Positions 57,113 to 64,000 of a stretch of 64,000 nucleotides of DNA are shown in pieces (position 1 is the first letter of the stretch; each line of letters starts with the position of its first letter). Made by a program: the position numbers and the translations under genes. Under the pieces are notes generated by a model. It was not told the origin of the DNA and made no database searches. It saw nothing but the letters and a program-made list of their open reading frames with translations. The stretch spans positions 80,456,160 to 80,520,159 of the forward strand of contig NC_088202.1 in NCBI RefSeq assembly GCF_037126465.1, written 5' to 3'. Origin of the DNA: Ornithodoros turicata. Lineage: Eukaryota > Arthropoda > Arachnida > Ixodida > Argasidae.

Positions 57113-58424
57113 TAATTTGAAAGCCTTTCCTTCCATCAACTGTTTTTCATCTGCAGGCATCCTGATACGCCTAACAGTTTTGTTCACAACCGCGCCCAGG
57201 TATAGAAGAAGAATGAAAAAAAAAAAAGAAGCCCGCATTAAAGTGAGGGGATACACCGTGCACATTTACCGTTTAGTAGGAAGCTTATTACAACACCAAA
57301 AACATCGAGCATAAAACGTCACTTGTGCGTCTTCGTTTGTGGGTCTTTGCTTTTCGCGCTCTTCTCGGTTATTGCCTGCCCTCTATTCGCACAGCAGCAC
57401 GAATCACCAATATGGCGCCCACATCAACAGCTTGCTTTTATAGCCTGCCAGCGCTTATTGTTTATGAGGGACGATAAGGTAAGTTGTTTTGTGGGCGAAC
57501 CGCTTTGCGTGCAGCTTTGTTTCTTTCTCTTTGTAACCACGGTGGGCCTTTAAAAAGTAGCACAAAACCCATTTACGTCTGCGGTTTGGTATCCGGCACA
57601 AAGTGCAACAACGCGTGTGCCTGTAAAGTCACACTTAATGGCGCGATGACGCGCCGTTTTGACGTGGGGGGAGGGGGGAATTCTGTGGCTTTTATGGTCC
57701 CAGACCAATGGCTGTCGGATGGAAAAGAAACCGAGGGTTAGAGGAAATCGAAGCCGAACGATGGGCCCATTCTGACAGAGTTTCGATGCGAGATTAGAAA
57801 AGCTTTTAGTGGGACTCTTCGATGTTAATTGGGCCACTATGGTTATCTTTGACTGCGCAATACGAAACGGGATATGAGGGTCGTATGCGCTTTGGAAACC
57901 ATGATTTTGTCGCTCTACGTTATTCAATCGATGCTTATTGATCTTTGGATGAGGTCCAGTTGAGGTCCAGAGGCTGCTGTGGGCCGTGGCTAACGATAAG
58001 TCGTGTCTCCTTCAGCGCTTTGGGCGCTCAGGCTTAAGGTTTTCACGATGTCCACGCATTAGTTATGTGTCAGTTATCATTTTATTATCACCCGCCTGGT
58101 CATTATTTAGTTCCAGATTAAGAGAGGATCGTGTAGGGTGAAGCGACATGTAAATATATATATATATATATATATGCACAGAGGTCGGTCACAAATATAG
58201 GTCCTGCTACTCTGCAGGGTTGTTAGCTTCTAGGAAAGGAAGCCATATACTGCCAAAGTAATCCGGTGGTGCACAGCTTGTGTCATCCAACCAAATGTAC
58301 CGCAGTAGCTTTCACATGACGGCTATACAGACGGGAGCTTCGGTGGTCAAATGCTTCAAAGTTGTCGTTTATGGACAGCACAGCCGAAGTGGACGTGCTT
58401 TCGTGCCCACAGCGGTGCCACAAT
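57113..58424. other. Stretch without a recognised gene
   Basis: It holds an (AT)n run (58153-58175) and the GTCGTGTCTCCTTCAGCG arm (58000-58039) related to the hairpin at 11651. The frames of 125 codons (minus, 57550-57927) and 85 codons (plus) overlap and have no motifs. Confidence 0.4.
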
Positions 58425-58446
58425 GGGGGGGGGGGGGGGGGGGGGG
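58425..58446. repeat. Poly(G) tract, 22 nt
   Basis: The longest G run in the window. It ends 2 bp before the terminus of the 295 bp element. Confidence 0.9.
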
Positions 58447-58448
58447 AC

Positions 58449-58743
58449 AATAGACCTCCCCTGTTTGTAAACAAATGACGTCATAGCGTTTGACAGCGCC
58501 ATCAATTTGGTAGAGTTGAACTACGCTCGAAGCTAGGGGGCTAACAAGGTCGCGCCCGAAACCCACGGTCTTGAGGGGATTACGAGGATGGTGAAAGGGA
58601 CGCGACTTTCTTTGCTACTTTTCTTTCAACAGCAGGCAGCGAACAAGTGCCCATTCGTGGAACCCAGCGCTCCCCTTCAAATTTGTTTCGGTTTCAGTCT
58701 GCCTACCAACGTCATGATGGCGTTTCTCGGGTAGAGGTCTATT
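58449..58743 (-). mobile_element. 295 bp element with AATAGACCTCT inverted termini, second copy
   Basis: It begins AATAGACCTCCCCTG and ends GGTAGAGGTCTATT. It is the reverse-strand counterpart of 25066-25363 with the same termini and most internal blocks conserved (CAAATGACGTCATAG, CTACGCTCGAAGCTAG, GTGGAACCCAGCGCT). It is non-coding. Confidence 0.75.
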
Positions 58744-59479
58744 CGTGGAGTTATTTATCCTAACCTTACACCCCACGAGAGGGACATTAGCAGAACGTAC
58801 GCCTGTTTACGCGTGCACGCGTAAATTCGCAGGAGGCAACACCTTGTCGCCTCGTCCTCATAGCCTGCGCACTGCTGTAGCGGCCGAAGCTACCGCAGCC
58901 CCTTTTGTGGGGGATCATCAGGGCACAACTGCTAGGCATTGAATGCATAGAGGACAAAACAGTGAATAATGGAGCACACCGTGACCTCCTCGTGTCATAT
59001 ATTTAAAGCCCACTATCAGAACAAAATGTCATGGACTGCTCCCACAAGACAGTACTGCATGCTCCGACAAGACGACTCCCGGTCGCGCACGGCACGTATG
59101 ACTTCTGTGGTTGGAGTGTCCTCAACGTCCGCTATGTTTGCCTGAGCTTGCGTCATCGGTCTGTTACATAGTTGGTGGTCTCAACGAGGATTTTGGCGTT
59201 CAGAAGTTTGGTTGCGACGAAGGCGTCACTCAAGCGGTGCATGAATTGCTATACGCACCCGACCCAACAACCACAGAAGAACATACAGCCGCTTCCCAGG
59301 CGATGCATTTACAAGCAGGGAGACTATACACAGAGGAATGGTACATTGTTTCCTCGAATATTCATTTTCATTGTCCGTAAATTAATTATTTAAGGTTACT
59401 TATTGAACCACCCCGTTCATAATACATGCACATTCATGAGAATCACGCATATCAAGTGCATGCTAAGGAGCATGCTCAA

Positions 59480-59535
59480 GCAATGGGATAGGGTGCCGCC
59501 TGATTGGCGAAACATCCCACTACATCGTCATCGCT
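59480..59535 (+). mobile_element. LINE 3' UTR tail
   Basis: AATGGGATAGGGTGCC, GGCGAAACATCCCACTAC and TCGTCATCGC, then TTTTTTGTTGTT, align with the 40780-40860 tail. An 89-codon frame just upstream (59111-59380) has no RT motif. Confidence 0.5.
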
Positions 59536-61161
59536 TTTTTGTTGTTAAAGACTTTTACGGTTCAATTTATTGATCTGCGATTGAGATTGAAGAAATTAGT
59601 GTACCGAAATGACTTGTTGGAAGAGGGTAAGGAGAACAAACTTGTGGTATCAAAAACAGAGTGAAGCGGGAAATACGTCAGCACAAAGATGGTGGTTGCA
59701 GCGACGAGAACAGTAGAAAGGAACACAAGCAGTAGAGGTTTTGGTTCCCAATAGGAATCAGGGCATTTGTGGGCATTCAACATTGCCGCTAGCGATCGAG
59801 AGCAGGAACTTCGCTCCTATAAGTGAGCGCCTTCTTTTTATTCCGTTGAGGATCATCCGTCAAGTTCTTGGTCCCCGTATCCAAGGACGTTGTCGAATCA
59901 ATTAAGCGGCACGCGCATGACCTCAGAGAATGGCTAGACAAATCAGTCGGCACATGCCTAATGTTCCTGTCCGTGTTACCCGCATAATTCATTACAGAAG
60001 TCGGGAATGCGTGTCGGTAAGTTCTAATCAATATACTGCGCCATTTCGCGAGCAACAACCGGTAAGTTTGCTCAAGCTTACAGAAAGACATTAGGAAAAG
60101 GGTGGCCACTTCATCAGCCTGACATTTATCATTAGGAAAACTTGCTTAGCATATGCCTACTGAAAGTACAAAAGCTAAAAGAGTCTGACCGGTGCATTTT
60201 GAAAGTGAACTCGACAAGCCATTTTTCACGGCCAACTTGGTTCGCATTCGAGCGGATGTATTCAGTTATGTTTTACGACTCTGCAAACGACCCCGGCTCT
60301 GAATGTCAACAGCTAAGACGAACTGTTTACCGCATCGGCCCCGTTTATGGCTGAAGCACGTACGTACGTACCTCACTGGCTGGCACAGCGTGAAAGTTTT
60401 GTAATTAGTGGGTTCCACAACGCGATTCTCGCCGTCACCGGTCAGGTCGCGAGAATGTTGTCGAAAATGGCTCGGGAGCCTTATTAAATGGCGCTCGTTC
60501 TCGAGGGACACACCGGTTGTTCTGGACGTCTAAACTAATTTAGTCGTGTTCTATGGCGCAGTTTCGAAATAGCTCTCTGTTTGCAGGGAAGTTCCTAAGT
60601 CGAGCGTTCTATTTAGAAGTTCGCAGGGGTCATTAAGTTATTGACCGGCAGCTATGAACTGGGTTGTGGTGCCTGAAGACTATAGATTCGTTCTTTCAAT
60701 ATTTAATTTACGCCTACGCACTGACAGCACAGCGTCGTATAATGGTGCAAGGTACACTCAAATAAACCGGCGAAAGAATCAGAAACACTCGGCGGTATTT
60801 TTTTCTTAAAACCAACCAACCAACTCGGAGGTGCAAGACATTTGTCCGGCGCCAACAGTATATCCTTACTGTGAAGATCATGTGTGTGATATCTTCATCA
60901 AATTAGGAGCAATGGTATAAAGTGTCGCCCAGCCTGCTGGCCGGCATCAGTCCCATCCCATGATCGCCTCTTCATGTGTTTGTGTGTGTGTGTGTCGCCT
61001 TGATAAAAATAAAAATGAAGTAGTCAAGTAAAAAAGTAAAGCATCCACTCACTACTATCCAAATAAAGTAGTTGCCGCTATATATCGCGAGAACTAAAAT
61101 TATTTCCTCTCATTATCTGACTGTTTTACATGAACACAATTCGTTGATTGATTATTTGATA
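59536..61161. other. Stretch without a recognised gene
   Basis: Short frames without motifs. A (GT)n run lies at about 60979-60994. Confidence 0.4.
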
Positions 61162-61205
61162 ATGATGATGGTGATGGTGATGGTGATGGTGATGATGATG
61201 ATGGT
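61162..61205. repeat. (ATGGTG)n / (ATG)n microsatellite
   Basis: A run of ATG and GTG triplets that happens to be open as poly-Met/Val in one frame. Confidence 0.85.
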
Positions 61206-61420
61206 TAAAAGGGTCGCCGTTGTCGGCCTCACGGAGGTGGGCAACGTCACCTTTGACGCCATAGGGGAAGTCCTTGATTGCCGCTGCTCATGCATACAAC
61301 GGCAGCATGCCAAGGAACAACGAGAGTATGCCCAAAACAGGCAGGTCCCGCGAGTGTGTTCTCATATTCGAACAGAACCGCACGTAGACGCGCGTGAAAG
61401 GATGAAGGAACCGCGATCTA

Positions 61421-62250
61421 CAGGGTGTTTCACCTAACGTGAAAAAAAAAAAGAGTCGTATTCAAAAAGTTTGCTTGTCTGAACCAGGGTTGCGGAATTG
61501 GGTATCCCATTCCGTTCCAATTCTATTCCGAGGAATGGAGATTTGCGATAATTCCATTCCTTCCCATTCATCGGAATGAAAAGGTATGGTCAGTTCCCAC
61601 TCCTGGAATGGCTTTCCAACCCAATTCCATCCCGTTAATTCTCTCAATAAAAGAAAAGGACCGGTAACCGTACTGGCAAGTCCAGCAGTGCTGGAGGAGA
61701 TTGACGTTACCAAGTACGGAAAAAGCACAAAGACAAAGTTATTTCACTCTTTACCGTGTGCAGGTGCGGTGCAAAGGGTGCTAGGGCAGAAACCGGCACG
61801 TTGAAACCGAAACTGCCACGGGGGCACCCAGACCATTCCATTCCATTCCACCCCTATTCCTAGGACAGTTTCCGCCATTCCATTCCAATTCCATTCCGGG
61901 CTCTGCTAAATCTGGAATGATACCCGAGTCATTCCAACACCGGAGTGGCAACTCCGCAACCCTGATCTGAACACCATGGGGTCAACGCTGTTTATCTCGG
62001 AGGAGATTTTGCCATGACTTCTGAGCATTTTTATCAAATTTAATTCCCGAGAACTTGAACTTTCCCAATCGAACCCCGAAATTTGCCAAGCCAAGCTCAG
62101 GTTTACTTTTCCTTTTTTTTTTTCTTGTTTACGGAAACAGAAACCGCATGCCGGATTTACCCCGTTATCTTGCGAAATACACTACTACAGTCATAATAGC
62201 CGGAAACAAATTGCAAACACCGCTGTTTCGAGGCGCACAAATTGCCGGCC
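61421..62250. mobile_element. Mariner-like MITE with CAGGGTGTTTCACC end, interrupted
   Basis: The left end CAGGGTGTTTCACCTAACGT follows TA (61419-61420) and matches the end at 27643. After the hAT insertion the sequence continues with ATTTGCCAAGCCAAGCTCAG, comparable to ATTGCCAAGCGAACCTCAC at 27807-27826 in the other copy. The right end was not found, so 62250 is an approximate limit. Confidence 0.55.
61485..61964. mobile_element. hAT-like non-autonomous element with GGAATGG/ATTCC arrays
   Basis: The left end CAGGGTTGCGGA and right end TCCGCAACCCTG are perfect 12 bp inverted repeats. The flanks are gtctgaac (61477-61484) and atctgaac (61965-61972), a 7/8 target duplication. The subterminal zones are arrays of CATTCC/GGAATGG in inverted arrangement (61500-61630 and 61835-61930). 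It is 480 bp with no coding capacity, inserted into the element above. Confidence 0.85.
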
Positions 62251-64000
62251 GCGCTCAGCGATTAAACAATTGCTCGCACGTGAACCAGACAGGGGGAGAG
62301 GCACCATACGAAAGCCCTCGTGGCAGTTATTAAGCATTATGTATATGCAGAAATAAAAACAAAAACACAGGAAAATATAAAGAATAAGATCCATTTTTAT
62401 CGATGTGAGACCAGGTATTTAGAATCACTTGTCAGTAAAAGTAGTGTGGCGCACCGTCGGGACATTGTCCGTTTACGCCTGGTGTTTGTGCCGAGTGCTA
62501 CAGTTGAACAGGCATAAAGGTTTTGTGCCTTCACAGCGACAAATATAGAGAGCCCAGTGAGCCACTTCGATTAACGTGTACCTTTGTAAGTCACGAAAAA
62601 ACGGGTGTGTGTAACGTCGCTATGGTAAGGCTGGAAGGCAAGGAATTTGGATTCGGTGCTATAGATATGGCGATAAGTTGTAATCGCCTAAAGTGTGTTT
62701 TTTTATGGTGGGATTTTTTAAATGAATTTTTCAGACTTGTAAATATCGCATCTTCGTGTATCGTCTGCGTCTTTTACCCAAACTCAGGGTCGCGTCTTCT
62801 ACAAGTTATATACAGCTACAATTCAAATGTTGCAAGTTCGTTGTTTAATTAAGCTAGAAAGTGAGGGATAGATATGTGCAGCATATATGCCCCGTACTGC
62901 GTATAGCGTGTGTCGGGAAGGGGCCCGTATACGTCTATTTACTTAGAGAGTGTCCGTCCTAATAGAGATTACGAACTCCAATTGCATCCAAAGAACTAGA
63001 GTTATGGGAACTATACAAAGCGTCCTGGTATAGAGGACGGTATACCTCTATACCTAGGAAGCTATAGATAGCTTCTATAGGTTCTAGTGCGAACTGCAAG
63101 AATTCCTCCACCAAATGCAGTTTATAGATTCTTTCTGATCACGTAAGTATTTCCGTGCATACGGAGCTTATAACAGTCCCTTTACGAAGACACACGCAGC
63201 CGGATGTGTGCATTTGTGGCGTCTGTATGCCTTCCCCCCTCTCTCTCTTTTATCGCGCATTTCAAACTTTTTTGTTATGAGTTCAGCAGTCATTCTGCGG
63301 CTTGCCCCGAGCGACGGTGTCAGAATCGTTGCAGGATTTCCCCCATTCCCTCTATGCTGCTGTCGGCGACAGCAGGCAACGGAAACAACAGTGAAAAGGC
63401 AGCGAATAGTATCAATGTCGAATCCGGATGCCACCATATAGCGCGCCGAGTAATAGGGATCTCCCTTTGTGCGCACTTGTCGTATGCGCGCCTTGATGTC
63501 TCCTATGTCATGGCACACGAAATTGGCCGACTTGCTGTGCCTTCGACCGGCTGCTATTGAGCTTTTCACTTGTCGCTAGCAACGCCGACGGAGCTATACT
63601 GTCTTTCCTCCTTTCCAGACTTGTTAAATTTGTCGTGTCGCCTCCGCTTCGAATATGTTTGTGATGTGTAGGCAGGATCGTAAAGCATGTAGCTGCATGA
63701 AAAGCGCTGCTGGGGTAACAGTTGGACGGGAACACCAGGCAGAGTGAATTCACGCAAGTCGGAGGAAGGCATTTCGCGAACTCGCTTTGTGCGTAAAGGG
63801 GGACAGCAACAGATACACGAGGAGAATGACATGAGGTGATGCACTACGGCAGTCGCGGTACCCTACCCTACCGGCTTACCCAACCCAGTATCCGCCATGG
63901 AAAATACGTAACGTCATATCCCACCCGCTGTATTATTCAGAAGCTGCGCAATATACTAACATCACAACACCTTTGAAAAGGCAGCGTTAATCCACTACTG
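62251..64000. other. Stretch without a recognised gene
   Basis: It contains two adjacent hairpins (63027-63075). Frames of 109-133 codons (62523-62852 plus; 63168-63569 minus; 63204-63560 plus) overlap on opposite strands and carry no motif. Confidence 0.4.
63027..63075. repeat. Two adjacent perfect hairpins
   Basis: GGTATAGAGG (63027-63036) pairs with CCTCTATACC (63045-63054). Immediately after, GAAGCTAT (63058-63065) pairs with ATAGCTTC (63068-63075) around a 2 nt loop. The function is unknown. Confidence 0.75.

Noticed and set aside
59111..59380. 89-codon frame containing CYIVGGLNEDFG
   Set aside because: It vaguely recalls a kelch blade, but a single partial motif without neighbours is not enough.
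1..64000. CRISPR array, bacterial operon, toxin-antitoxin or phage system
   Set aside because: No regularly spaced direct repeats and no prokaryotic gene organisation; introns, SINEs and LINEs show eukaryotic DNA.

Overview
This is a eukaryotic, repeat-dense stretch of what is most likely a tick genome (Acari, Ixodida). The best evidence is a tRNA-derived SINE present in four readable copies plus one or two remnants. Its body (GTTTTCCCTGGGTTTTCC, then CGCCGCTCATAGCCAC, then TTCGCGGCGCTAACACGGAA) is what I remember of the Ruka-type SINEs of ticks. The genus cannot be fixed from sequence alone. There are no operons, no ribosomal genes and no CRISPR array. Nearly every readable coding stretch belongs to a transposable element.

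The one convincing host-gene feature is a single exon on the minus strand (27187-27555). It encodes a V-type immunoglobulin domain and is bounded by a good acceptor and a GTAAGT donor, both in phase 1. I recognise no other exon of that gene here, so the window probably lies mostly in its introns and in intergenic DNA.

Layout. 0-10 kb: a LINE endonuclease ORF running off the left edge, a hAT-like non-autonomous element (897-1639), a SINE (8090-8345) and a poly(C)-tailed repeat on the minus strand (9673-9900). 10-19 kb: a cluster of cAMP-response-like palindromes, a LINE 3' end on the minus strand, a hairpin repeat and a broken Ty3/gypsy pol region with a polypurine tract and probable LTR. 19-26 kb: three consecutive hAT-like non-autonomous elements (19745-20653, 20731-21938, 24720-25637), the first and third carrying internal insertions, and a second type of SINE. 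26-36 kb: a LINE C-terminus, the Ig exon, a foldback element in the adjoining intron, a SINE, a nearly 4 kb L1/Tx1-like LINE with a long open RT frame (minus strand), and an 816 bp fully foldback element. 36-49 kb: a hAT-like element with a perfect 8 bp target duplication (36965-38158), LINE C-termini, SINEs, an inverted-repeat element split by a poly(C)-tailed repeat, and a decayed CR1/jockey-like RT (46912-48440). 49-64 kb: hairpins, a tandem pair of foldback units next to a perfect 25 bp stem, more SINEs and LINE tails, a 295 bp inverted-terminus element adjoining a 22 nt G run, and a hAT-like element nested inside a mariner-like foldback element (61421-62250).

The main pattern is a group of short non-autonomous DNA transposons. 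Each starts with CAGGG- or TAGRG-like termini, several have 8 bp target duplications, and each has ends built from many copies of its own short motif (GGTTCG, CGGGCC, GGGATC, GTAACTT or GGAATGG). This fits hAT transposases that bind subterminal repeats, with several specificities having acted in one genome. I found no clearly undescribed protein system; the points most worth following are in the findings.
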